Assembly: GCA_012719645.1 (NCBI GenBank)
Contig: JAAXZX010000069.1
Span: 1 to 43,204, forward strand
DNA from: Clostridiaceae bacterium
GTDB taxonomy: Bacteria > Bacillota > Clostridia > DSM-8532
Direction: 5' to 3'
DNA: 43,204 nt
Part shown: piece by piece, positions 34,162 to 41,135 of the stretch
How the letters are laid out: every line of letters begins with the position of its first letter
How positions within the stretch are numbered: position 1 is the first letter of the stretch
Translations under genes and position numbers: made by a program
Notes under the pieces: generated by a model
The model's input: the letters and a program-made list of their open reading frames with translations, nothing else
The model's database searches: none
Told to the model about the DNA's origin: nothing

Positions 34162-35470
34162 AGAACCTCTTGCATACAGGATGTCGCCCAGGACCCTGGA
34201 CGAGTTTGTCGGACAGGAGCATATCATAGGGAAAGGCAAGCTGCTGTACCGCATGATCCAGGCAGACAGGATATCTTCCATAATACTGTTCGGGCCGCCG
34301 GGTACGGGGAAAACCTCCATTGCCCGGATAATAGCCAATACTACCAGGGCGCCCTTCTACAGGCTCAACGCCGTAACCGCGGGCGTGAAGGACATCAAGC
34401 AGGTGGTGGAGGATACCCAGAATACCTTTATGAACCCGAGCGGGAAGTCGGTTCTGTTCATCGATGAGATCCACAGGTTCAACAAGGCGCAGCAGGATGC
34501 CCTCCTTCCCTTTGTTGAAGACGGCACCGTGGTGCTGATCGGGGCTACGACAGAAAACCCGTTCTTCGAGGTAAACAAGGCTCTCATCTCGAGATCCACG
34601 GTGTTCATGCTTGAACCTCTGAAAAAAGAAGATATATCCCGGATCATAAACATGGCCTTAAACGACAGGGAAAGAGGGCTCGGGGACCTGCCCATCCGCC
34701 TGGATGATGATGCAAGGGAGTTCCTGCTTGAGTCATCCGGAGGCGATGCGAGGATTGCCCTTAACGCCCTGGAACTTGCGGTCATGACTACCAACATGGA
34801 CAAGGACGGCCAGTATCATCTGACCCTGGACGTCATGGTGGACTGTGTGCAGAAGAAGCCTGTCCGGTTTGATAAATCATCGGAGCAGCATTATGACAAC
34901 ATCAGCGCCTTCATCAAGTCCATGAGAGGCAGCGACCCGGACGCCGCCGTATTCTACCTGGCACGGGCCCTGTATGCCGGCGAGGACCCGGAATTCCTGG
35001 CAAGGAGGATAATGATCTGCGCCTCAGAGGATGTGGGAATGGCCAACCCCAACGCGCTTCTCGTGGCGGTGGCAGCCGCCGAGGCGGTCCGGATGGTGGG
35101 TATGCCCGAGGCCAGGATAATACTGTCCCATGCCGCCATCATGGTGGCCACAAGCCCAAAGTCCAATGCCGCCTATATGGCGATTGGCAGGGCATTGGAC
35201 GATGTGGAAAAGAAGTACACCGGTGAGGTGCCCATGCACCTTAGGAACGCTCCGGCAAAGGGCATGGAGAAGCTGGGATACAGTATAGGCTATAAGTATG
35301 CCCATGACTACCCGGGCAATATCGTGTATGATATGGAGTTTCTTCCTCCTGAAATGAAGGATACCAGGTATTACAATCCCACATCAAATGGGTATGAATT
35401 AAAGGTAAGGGAATGGCTGGAAAACCGGAGAAAGAAGCAGGAGGAATGGAGAAACAAACAGGGGGGCTGA
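34151..35470 (+). CDS. rarA: Replication-associated recombination protein A (RarA/MgsA)
   Basis: The 439-residue AAA+ ATPase has Walker [10 protein letters not shown] (near residue 52), Walker [13 protein letters not shown] (near 98), sensor 1 GATTENP and arginine finger region SRSTVF. A C-terminal RarA tetramerisation domain follows ([45 protein letters not shown]). It acts at stalled replication forks. GGGGAGAG upstream serves as ribosome binding site. rarA overlapping trmD is uncommon. Confidence 0.95.
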   Translation: MVNKEPLAYRMSPRTLDEFVGQEHIIGKGKLLYRMIQADRISSIILFGPPGTGKTSIARIIANTTRAPFYRLNAVTAGVKDIKQVVEDTQNTFMNPSGKSVLFIDEIHRFNKAQQDALLPFVEDGTVVLIGATTENPFFEVNKALISRSTVFMLEPLKKEDISRIINMALNDRERGLGDLPIRLDDDAREFLLESSGGDARIALNALELAVMTTNMDKDGQYHLTLDVMVDCVQKKPVRFDKSSEQHYDNISAFIKSMRGSDPDAAVFYLARALYAGEDPEFLARRIMICASEDVGMANPNALLVAVAAAEAVRMVGMPEARIILSHAAIMVATSPKSNAAYMAIGRALDDVEKKYTGEVPMHLRNAPAKGMEKLGYSIGYKYAHDYPGNIVYDMEFLPPEMKDTRYYNPTSNGYELKVREWLENRRKKQEEWRNKQGG

Positions 35471-35477
35471 GTGTTAC

Positions 35478-35744
35478 TTGACTACGAAACAATACATTGT
35501 TACGCGAAGAGTCCTTGCATGGATATTACTTGTATTTTTCGTACTGCTTTTTATCAACATCATGGTGATCCAGTGGTATTTGACAGAGTCGGTTATAGCA
35601 TATTGCACTATTGTAGCATTATTCTTCCTTACGAAGGGATTGAGCAGAGGAGGTACTTATTATGAAACCGGAGGAGATGAAGGAGACGGGGGAAATGACC
35701 CCGGAGGAGCAGAAGGAAACAGCGGAGACGAAGATCAACAGTGA
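35478..35744 (+). CDS. Possible small two-TM membrane protein overlapping the sortase start
   Basis: The 88-residue frame begins with TTG 35478 after a GGGGGG stretch. It encodes two hydrophobic helices (about residues 13-35 and 38-55), then an acidic Gly/Glu/Asp-rich tail that overlaps the first 83 nt of the sortase gene in another frame. It is the only plausible gene in the 190-nt gap after rarA. The large overlap and weak start make it doubtful. Confidence 0.4.
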   Translation: MTTKQYIVTRRVLAWILLVFFVLLFINIMVIQWYLTESVIAYCTIVALFFLTKGLSRGGTYYETGGDEGDGGNDPGGAEGNSGDEDQQ

Positions 35745-36570
35745 AGATAACGGCAGCGATGCTGAAGAGGATATAAAGAGCGAGACCCAGACGGTAAAGA
35801 AGCGGAAACCGAAAGCACGGCAACTGGTATCCGTCATGCTCATTATCGTCGGGCTGCTTTTGATAGTTGTTCCTATTGTTTTAACCCAACTTAATACCAG
35901 CCGGAATGAGGATATAATAGACCAGTTCCTGAGGGATGCCGAAATGGCAATGGCCGATTACGAGGACATCTCCCCAGAGGAGGAGATTGTGCTGCCCGTT
36001 TTAAGCGAGGATCCGCAGCCGGCTGAAACACCTTCGACGGAACCCGGAGGCGATCAGGAAGCAGTCCCATCCGAGACCCCGGGCGGTGACAGCCAGGCGG
36101 ACACATCAGGGGGCGGAGATGCAGCTTCGCCGGCATCTACGAAAAAGCCTCTAATGTCCAAAGAAGAAATCCAGAGAAGGATGACCGGCGTTCTGATCAT
36201 TGAGAAGATAAACTTAAGGATGATTATCATGGATGGGGTGGACGAGGAAACCCTTCGTGTTGCTGCCGGAAGGATGCCCGGAACAGGAAATTTTGACGAG
36301 TTCGGGAACGTTGTGCTGGCCGGGCACCGTAACTATACCTTCGGCAAATATTTCAACCGTCTGGACGAACTGGAACCGGGCGATAAGATCATTGTGCAGA
36401 CCAAGGACAAGAAGCTTGAGTACGAGGTCTACAAGAAGCACATCATTGAGCCCACCGACCTGTCCATACTCGAGCAAAGTAAAGATGAGAAGATCCTGAC
36501 CCTCTTTACCTGCCATCCTGTGGCGATAGCCACCCACCGGCTGGTTGTCCACGCGAAGCAAATCAACTAG
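35662..36570 (+). CDS. Sortase, class D-like
   Basis: The 302-residue protein has a charged cytoplasmic N-terminus, one TM helix (about residues 53-73), a long Pro/Glu/Ser/Gly-rich extracellular linker (about 105-165) and the sortase barrel. Catalytic residues are visible: H222 in AGHRNYTF, C284 in TLFTC and R293 in THRLVVHA. Sortases join proteins with a C-terminal sorting signal to the wall or each other. No LPXTG-type substrate is adjacent. AGAGGAGGT 7 nt before the ATG is strong. Class D is judged from the TLFTC context and arrangement. Confidence 0.92.
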   Translation: MKPEEMKETGEMTPEEQKETAETKINSEDNGSDAEEDIKSETQTVKKRKPKARQLVSVMLIIVGLLLIVVPIVLTQLNTSRNEDIIDQFLRDAEMAMADYEDISPEEEIVLPVLSEDPQPAETPSTEPGGDQEAVPSETPGGDSQADTSGGGDAASPASTKKPLMSKEEIQRRMTGVLIIEKINLRMIIMDGVDEETLRVAAGRMPGTGNFDEFGNVVLAGHRNYTFGKYFNRLDELEPGDKIIVQTKDKKLEYEVYKKHIIEPTDLSILEQSKDEKILTLFTCHPVAIATHRLVVHAKQIN

Positions 36571-36585
36571 TCTAGCCAGGGGTAG

Positions 36586-36612
36586 CCAGGGGGACGGTTC
36601 CTCTGGTTCGAA
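36586..36612. repeat. GGGGACGGTTCC repeat, site D
   Basis: CCAGGGGGACGGTTCCTCTG and the following GTTCGAA, 15 nt after the sortase stop; a diverged partial copy follows. One base differs from the site A core. Confidence 0.85.
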
Positions 36613-36654
36613 GCCACGGAAACGTTTCTTCCGGTTCATCTTTGGCAAGCAGTA

Positions 36655-36682
36655 AAAGGAGCCTCATTGCGAGGCTCCTTTG
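36655..36682 (+). terminator. Terminator after the sortase gene
   Basis: An 11-bp perfect stem AAAGGAGCCTC/GAGGCTCCTTT with a 5-nt loop. The stem end supplies the T-run. Confidence 0.85.
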
Positions 36683-36820
36683 TATCACGGTAACGATTAT
36701 TTGAAAAGCGTGATTGTTTAATAATTTGCATGGAAACCAAGTTGACGCTGAATAGCACTCTTTCAGATATCAGTACATTTTAACTATAAATTTAAGGATA
36801 AGAAAAACGGGAGGGATCTT

Positions 36821-37264
36821 ATGAAAGCAGTAATTGTATACTATTCCCGACATCATGGAAATACAAAAAAACTTTTGGATGCCATTAAAGATTTGTATGA
36901 TGTAAAACTCATTAATGCAGTTGAATGCAAAGAGGAGGACTTATCCGATTACGATGTAATAGGTTTTGCATCAGGGACATATTTCGGAAGATTCAGTGAG
37001 AAGGTTATGGAGTTTGCCCGAAACAATCTGCCAGGCAAAAAACAAGTGTTTCTTATAAATACCTATGGAGTAAAAGGATATTACACAAAAGGAATTGAGC
37101 AGATCATTAAAAAGAAATCCTGCCAGTTGATTGGAACTTATGGGTGCAAAGGTTTTGACACTTTTGGGCCTTTCAAGCTGATTGGCGGGATTGCAAAAGG
37201 ACACCCGAATGAAAGTGATGTGAAAGGTGCGATTGAATTCTTCAGGAAGAATGTTGAAAAGTGA
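36821..37264 (+). CDS. Flavodoxin-family protein
   Basis: The 147-residue protein has the FMN phosphate loop near the N-terminus (YYSRHHGNTKKL), the YDVIGFASGTYFGRFSEKVMEFA segment and a INTYGVKGYYTKG loop, typical of short flavodoxin-like electron carriers. GGGAGGG precedes the ATG. Base composition is clearly more AT-rich than the genes to the left (AAA, ATT, TTT codons dominate), suggesting recent acquisition. No partner enzyme is adjacent. Confidence 0.88.
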   Translation: MKAVIVYYSRHHGNTKKLLDAIKDLYDVKLINAVECKEEDLSDYDVIGFASGTYFGRFSEKVMEFARNNLPGKKQVFLINTYGVKGYYTKGIEQIIKKKSCQLIGTYGCKGFDTFGPFKLIGGIAKGHPNESDVKGAIEFFRKNVEK

Positions 37265-37332
37265 AAAATGAAAATATTCCTAAGATGAAATAGGTAAGAA
37301 AATATGACAACTCAGCATGCAGGACCAATTTC

Positions 37333-37361
37333 TTGTAATATTATCTATAAGTTGTTATAAT
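37333..37361 (+). promoter_or_regulatory. Promoter of the truncated GNAT gene
   Basis: TTGTAA (37333-37338), 17-nt spacer, TATAAT (37356-37361). The leader to the ATG at 37505 is about 135 nt. It contains AAGTCCTCC (37448-37456), complementary to the GGGAGGA ribosome binding site (37490-37496), so translation control by RNA pairing is possible. Confidence 0.6.
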
Positions 37362-37504
37362 CAACTCAACATGATCCATTGAATCAGGATGGAAATGATG
37401 CATTACATCAGGTATCCCTGTTAATCTGAAATAAAGGCTAAAGCGCGAAGTCCTCCATATCATTTAGCTTTATGCCTGGTTTAAAACTAATGGGAGGATT
37501 TCAA

Positions 37505-37585
37505 ATGGAAATTGTCAACATGACTCAGTTAAACGAAACCCAGATAATCCAGGCCGCGCAGATACTGACTGACATATTTCCATAA
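37505..37585 (+). pseudogene. N-terminal remnant of a GNAT acetyltransferase
   Basis: An ATG with a good GGGAGGA ribosome binding site opens a frame of only 26 codons (MEIVNMTQLNETQIIQAAQI...). This reads as the N-terminal helix of GNAT acetyltransferases, which normally continue for about 120 more residues. The frame stops at TAA 37583-37585 and no GNAT motif follows in any frame before the next gene. A GGGCGGC/GCCGCCC hairpin (37594-37612) follows. I judge it a deletion remnant; a functional micropeptide cannot be excluded. Confidence 0.6.
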
Positions 37586-37626
37586 CATGAATGGGGCGGC
37601 TTCCTGCCGCCCTGTTCATAACCTCA

Positions 37627-37655
37627 TTGACATTCTATTCGCACTCTCGTAACAC
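37627..37655 (+). promoter_or_regulatory. Promoter of the GNAT gene
   Basis: TTGACA (37627-37632), 17-nt spacer and TAACAC (37650-37655); 39 nt before the start codon. Confidence 0.5.
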
Positions 37656-37693
37656 GTTGAGATGCATTATTGATCGCAAGGGAGAATAAACCG

Positions 37694-38215
37694 ATGTACA
37701 TTGAACTAAGAACTGAAAGATTGCTATTGCGCCCGCTTAGTGTTTCGGATTTGCATACGGTGCACGAATATGCGTCAGATCCGGATACGACTAAATACAT
37801 GATTCATTTGCCCAACAGTAACCTGGAAGAAACGTACAGCTTTCTGGCACATGTCAGCGCGGAATGGCAAAAGGAAGAACCATCTTTTTATGAATTTGCG
37901 ATTATTTATGATTCCATGCACATCGGGGCTGTGTGCGTGTACTTGAGCGAAGACAGGACCGAGGGCGAGATGGGCTGGGTTCTCAACAAAAAATACTGGG
38001 GAAAGGGATTTGCGACAGAAGCTGCGCTTGCTGTCAAGTCATTTGCGGCGGAGCGGCTGAAAGTAAAAAAACTGGTTGCCCGTTGTGACAGCCGAAACCT
38101 TAACTCTGCACGCGTCATGGAGAAAATCGGGCTTTCATTTGAAAGTAAATGCGAGCGGCAGTATTCCGATGAACGGGGATTGGCCTGCGAGCTTAAATAC
38201 TCCTGCACGCTGTGA
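37694..38215 (+). CDS. GNAT-family N-acetyltransferase (RimJ/RimL-like)
   Basis: The 173-residue protein begins with the typical LRTERLLLRPLSVSDL and carries the acetyl-CoA motif GWVLNKKYWGKGFATEAA (near residues 95-112). CDSRNLNSARVMEKIGLSFE near the C-terminus is the usual Asn-x-x-Ser motif. It should acetylate an amino group on a protein N-terminus or small molecule; substrate unknown. ATG 37694 with AAGGGAGA upstream is the start. It lies in the AT-rich accessory stretch. Confidence 0.92.
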   Translation: MYIELRTERLLLRPLSVSDLHTVHEYASDPDTTKYMIHLPNSNLEETYSFLAHVSAEWQKEEPSFYEFAIIYDSMHIGAVCVYLSEDRTEGEMGWVLNKKYWGKGFATEAALAVKSFAAERLKVKKLVARCDSRNLNSARVMEKIGLSFESKCERQYSDERGLACELKYSCTL

Positions 38216-38248
38216 GAGGAGATTCTTCCATTCAGGAGGTTCATTCAC

Positions 38249-38611
38249 ATGGAAAACATTATCAGAAACTATTTTCAAGCGTGGATTGATAATAATGTCG
38301 AAACTGTCAAGAAAACATTCTCGGATGATATTGTATATACCGAGTGTTATGGACCCGAATACCATGGTATTGAACAGGTATTAAAATGGTTCACAGACTG
38401 GCATAAGAAAGGGTCTGTACTGAACTGGGATATAAAGCAAATAACAGTTGTGGACAGGACAGCATTTGTAGAATGGTTTTTCAGATGTGAATATGAAGGT
38501 AATATCGATGGATTTGACGGAGTTACGATCGCCAGGTTTAATGATGATATGAAGATATACGAACTAAAAGAGTTTCAATCCAAGTCGGAACATTATTATC
38601 CATACGAATAA
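38249..38611 (+). CDS. NTF2-like (SnoaL-type) protein
   Basis: The 120-residue single-domain protein matches the NTF2/SnoaL fold: N-terminal helix (ENIIRNYFQAWIDNNVETVKKTFSDDIVYTE), the GIEQVLKWF segment and a final beta sheet (TAFVEWFFRCEYEGNIDGFDGVTIARFND, IYELKEFQSKSE). Such proteins are small-molecule-binding or isomerase-like; no function can be assigned. AGGAGGT lies 8 nt before the ATG. 33 nt after the GNAT gene, so possibly co-transcribed. Confidence 0.85.
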   Translation: MENIIRNYFQAWIDNNVETVKKTFSDDIVYTECYGPEYHGIEQVLKWFTDWHKKGSVLNWDIKQITVVDRTAFVEWFFRCEYEGNIDGFDGVTIARFNDDMKIYELKEFQSKSEHYYPYE

Positions 38612-38619
38612 AACGTATC

Positions 38620-38680
38620 GCAGGAACCGTCCGGCGTGAAGGGGACGGTTCTGGAATAAACCAAGGGGACGGTTCCTGCG
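38620..38680. repeat. GGGGACGGTTCC repeat in hairpin arrangement, site E
   Basis: GCAGGAACCGTCC (38620-38632) faces GGGGACGGTTCTG (38641-38653) and again GGGGACGGTTCCTGC (38665-38679). The outer pair is a perfect 13-bp inverted repeat. This REP-like form shows the unit can fold on its own. Confidence 0.85.
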
Positions 38681-38728
38681 GCTAATATTTGCCCACAGTA
38701 TTATAATCTGTCAGGGGGCACGAGCGGG

Positions 38729-38965
38729 TCAATTTGAATTTCTAAAAACCAGGGCCAGTCCGTCACAGAACCGTTCCGCATAATCAAATTCCGGTTCAAT
38801 GACAAAATCCCCGTTTTTGCTTATATATCCGAATTTTCCGTCAACGCAGACGGCGGCAAGACCGTTGCTGAAACCCTGGTAAAGATAGGTGCCGTCAAAG
38901 CTATGTTCAAATCTATAAGGAATGACAAGGTTTCCGTCTGTATCTATAAATCCGAAACAATATAC
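38729..38965 (-). pseudogene. C-terminal fragment of a WG-repeat protein
   Basis: On the minus strand an open stretch of 78 codons, bounded upstream by an in-frame TGA (38966-38968) and without a start codon, encodes two WG-repeat units (FGFIDTDGNLVIPYRFE...; KFGYISKNGDFVIEPEFDYA...) and a natural-looking end. The preceding part of the gene is missing: the sequence next to it is a fragment of an unrelated gene on the other strand. Confidence 0.75.
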
Positions 38966-38971
38966 TCATGC

Positions 38972-39103
38972 GACTCTGCTGATCCGGATATGCAGGTTCT
39001 TTCGGAACATGGCATCCAGATAGAAATCGTTAAGGATGCTGTTCACACCATGGCCTGGGAAAACCCGGAAGGCCTTGCTTCCGCTATCAGTAATGCAATC
39101 CAA
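38972..39103 (+). pseudogene. C-terminal fragment of an alpha/beta hydrolase
   Basis: The plus strand encodes DPDMQVLSEHGIQIEIVKDA-V-HTMAWENPEGLASAI, which is the end of an alpha/beta-hydrolase fold protein. The His in (A)xHxMAWENP is the catalytic-triad histidine region. The nucleophile and the rest of the gene are absent; upstream lies the WG-repeat fragment in opposite orientation. An open frame from ATG 38903 to 39211 runs through it, but its first part is antisense to the WG fragment and its end is unrelated sequence. Confidence 0.65.
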
Positions 39104-39289
39104 CATGCAAGGACAATTTTTTACCGAAAATCCGGAACCATAATAGCTGTGAGTGTTATAATGAATTGGAGGGCCAATTTATTGGTAAGCCAAGGTGACG
39201 GTTTGGGGTAATCCCATGACGGTGCTAAAATAAGAATATATCAGGCAGCTGTAAGCTGCGAATTTTCATACTAATGAAGGGTGATGGGC

Positions 39290-40240
39290 ATGAAAAGAAG
39301 ACTCTGTGCGTTGGCTTTAGTTATACTGGTTTTAGGTTTGAGCAGCTGTTCCGTTTCTCCGGCGGATAAAACGGATAGTATATCCGGCGATTCGGGCGTT
39401 TCGGAAATAACCGGCAGCGAAACGGCAACACCTCCAACGACCATAGAGCCTGCTACAACAGAGCCTGCTACAACAGAGCCTGCGGTAACAGAGCCTGCTG
39501 TTTCAGAGCCGACAGTTACACCTGGTCTCAAGCCGGGGCAACATACATATGAAATTAGGAAACGTTTGCACGAAAGCATGCCTGAGTATCGCTTTGTGGC
39601 GACAGGGCTTGTACAGGGCCCGGATGAATGGATGTATGGATATGTCCTTGGGCTTGATGTCTACGACGAAAACGGCAAATCCATACTATCTGAGGATTTT
39701 TCCGAGATTACGGATGATGGCGAGGTAACAGGCTATCATGTCTACAACGAAATGATGGACACAATGGGACTTCACGTTACGGATGTGAATTTCGACGGAT
39801 ATAAGGATGTGATCATTCTTAACACGTTTGCAGGGGCGCACGCCAATACATGGTATGATTGCTGGCTGTGGGATACGAAAACAGCATCGTTTGTTAAATC
39901 AGAATCGTTTTCCCAAATAGTCAATCCTGCACTTGATGCGGAGAAAAAATGCATTTATTCAACCGGAGGATCAGGCGCAGCTTTTTGGGGCGGCAGTATT
40001 TATAAGTTTATAGATGGTGAATTTGTCCTTACGAATGAATTGGATACCGATTCGAACGGATTGGTGGAAAGGGCGCTGATAGACGGGAAGTGGGAGATCA
40101 TCCGTGAAGTGACCTATGGTGATGATATTACGACCCTTGAACGAGAACAGGAATACTATAGAAACAGCGAGCTTTGGCAGTTGGATCATCCCCATTGGTA
40201 TTGGATCGGAGGGCACCACGCCGACCAGTGGCTGGAATGA
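39290..40240 (+). CDS. Lipoprotein with Thr/Pro-Glu repeats and a DVNFDGYKD motif
   Basis: The 316-residue protein has a lipoprotein signal (lipobox LSSC, Cys20) and a low-complexity spacer of tandem TTEPA/VTEPA-type pentapeptides (about residues 45-75). A C-terminal domain containing DVNFDGYKDVIIL follows, a calcium-loop-like motif found in XAC2610-like or FG-GAP-like extracellular proteins. The later part is rich in Trp/Tyr and Gly. AAGGGTG 6 nt before ATG 39290 gives the start. Function unknown; it is anchored on the outer face of the membrane. Confidence 0.88.
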   Translation: MKRRLCALALVILVLGLSSCSVSPADKTDSISGDSGVSEITGSETATPPTTIEPATTEPATTEPAVTEPAVSEPTVTPGLKPGQHTYEIRKRLHESMPEYRFVATGLVQGPDEWMYGYVLGLDVYDENGKSILSEDFSEITDDGEVTGYHVYNEMMDTMGLHVTDVNFDGYKDVIILNTFAGAHANTWYDCWLWDTKTASFVKSESFSQIVNPALDAEKKCIYSTGGSGAAFWGGSIYKFIDGEFVLTNELDTDSNGLVERALIDGKWEIIREVTYGDDITTLEREQEYYRNSELWQLDHPHWYWIGGHHADQWLE

Positions 40241-40261
40241 AAAAATGGAAGGGGAAGAAGC

Positions 40262-40342
40262 ATGAAATTCATTGATTTGGCAAAGGCAAGATACTCGGTT
40301 CGTAAGAAATTGAGTGAAACGGTATTTTTTGAATCCTTCTAA
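40262..40342 (+). pseudogene. N-terminal remnant of a nitroreductase-family gene
   Basis: A 26-codon frame (MKFIDLAKARYSVRKKLSETVFFESF) starts with the characteristic nitroreductase N-terminus (F-x-x-LAK-x-RYSVRK), which binds the FMN phosphate through its Arg-Tyr-Ser-x-Arg. A purine-rich ribosome binding site lies upstream. After RYSVRK it diverges and stops. Nothing else of the usual 170-200 residues remains. Confidence 0.6.
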
Positions 40343-40442
40343 ACCAGGGAGACTTTCCCCTGGCCGGGCATCAGGGGATAGTTATCCTTGCGCACTCCAG
40401 GATTGCCAGTGAAACTGGCAAAGCCTTAGGAAGCCCTGATAG

Positions 40443-40763
40443 TCACTTGCGCGTCTGCTCATCTATCCATGCAAGGTACGCGGCGCTGCCTTTTTCCACA
40501 TTCACAAACAGGATTTCAGGCGTCTCATAGGGATGGATTTCGAGGAGTTTCTTCTCCAGATCGGGATATAACTCCTTCCTGGTTTTGAGCAGCACTAAAA
40601 CCTCATCTTCATGGCAGAGTTCGCCCTTCCATGTATAATGGCTTTTAATACTGATTTCCTGAACGCACGCCGCCAGTTTACACCGCAGAACTTCATCTAT
40701 TACAGGCTTTGCCTGCTGGTCGCTTTCGAATGTTGTCAATACTATCCCGTACTTTCCCATCAT
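40443..40763 (-). CDS. cutA: CutA1 divalent-cation tolerance protein
   Basis: The 106-residue trimeric ferredoxin-like-fold protein shows the family blocks LRCKLAACVQEI, SHYTWKGELCHEDEVLVLLKTR and IHPYETPEILFVNVEKGSAAYLAWI. AGGAGG lies upstream; the first (40763) or second (40760) ATG could be used. CutA1 is linked to metal tolerance, but its biochemical role is unsettled. Confidence 0.94.
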   Translation of the reverse strand: MMGKYGIVLTTFESDQQAKPVIDEVLRCKLAACVQEISIKSHYTWKGELCHEDEVLVLLKTRKELYPDLEKKLLEIHPYETPEILFVNVEKGSAAYLAWIDEQTRK

Positions 40764-40811
40764 TTCGCCTCCTGATATTTATGTATTATACCTTATTCAG
40801 CGTTGTCAAGC

Positions 40812-40945
40812 GGACGGTTCCGGTGACACAGATGAGATTGCCGCGCCTGGCTTTGCTGGGCTCGCAATGACAGTTCGGGTATGTCGTTTCGGGGTGCTTT
40901 TCAGTGTCATTGCGAGGAGCAATGCGACGAAGCAATCTCGCGCTC
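40812..40945. repeat. Large inverted repeat of the TCATTGCGAGGAGC type plus a GGACGGTTCC core, site F
   Basis: GAGATTG...CTCGCAATGACA (40834-40872) faces TGTCATTGCGAG...CAATCTC (40905-40939), giving 12-bp inner and 7-bp outer stems. The right arm contains GAGGAGCAATGCGACGAAGC, a form of a dispersed repeat found in many unrelated bacterial genomes. A GGACGGTTCC core (40812-40821) lies to the left, so two repeat families meet here. Confidence 0.8.
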
Positions 40946-41038
40946 CGCTTCATTCCACGTGCAACGACAGTACTGGAGGTGAGGGGCGGGAGGGTGGAAT
41001 GCAATAGTGGCTGCGAAGTCGGGCAAATAATATCAAAG

Positions 41039-41060
41039 CTCCAACCTCCAACCTCCAACC
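41039..41060. repeat. Short tandem repeat CTCCAAC x3
   Basis: Three consecutive CTCCAAC heptamers and a partial fourth, inside the 370-nt non-coding gap between cutA and hppA, which otherwise holds only repeats and the hppA terminator. Confidence 0.8.
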
Positions 41061-41078
41061 TCTCACATCTCACCTCTG

Positions 41079-41120
41079 TATACAAAGAGGCCGGGTACCC
41101 GCAACAGGTGACCGGCCTCT
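41079..41120 (-). terminator. Terminator of hppA
   Basis: On the minus strand AGAGGCCGG/CCGGCCTCT forms a 9-bp stem with a 17-nt loop, followed by TTTGTATA. It ends 16 nt after the hppA stop. Confidence 0.75.
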
Positions 41121-41135
41121 CAATTTCAACAGGTA

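Noticed and set aside
33175-34338. 387-codon minus-strand frame across rimM, trmD and the start of rarA
   Set aside because: Antisense to three conserved genes with clear motifs; composition is typical of a shadow frame.
38903-39211. A 102-codon plus-strand gene
   Set aside because: Its first 20 codons are antisense to a WG-repeat fragment, its middle is a hydrolase C-terminus and its end is unrelated; it is a chance join of remnants.
40787-40811. Promoter of cutA (TTGACA and TATAAT on the minus strand)
   Set aside because: The two hexamers are only 13 nt apart, too close for a normal sigma-A promoter.
41039-41060. CRISPR-like array
   Set aside because: Three 7-bp tandem units without spacers; no CRISPR repeats or cas genes occur in the window.
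40786-41085. 99-codon minus-strand frame between cutA and hppA
   Set aside because: It consists wholly of repeat DNA (TCATTGCGAG element and CTCCAAC tandem repeat).
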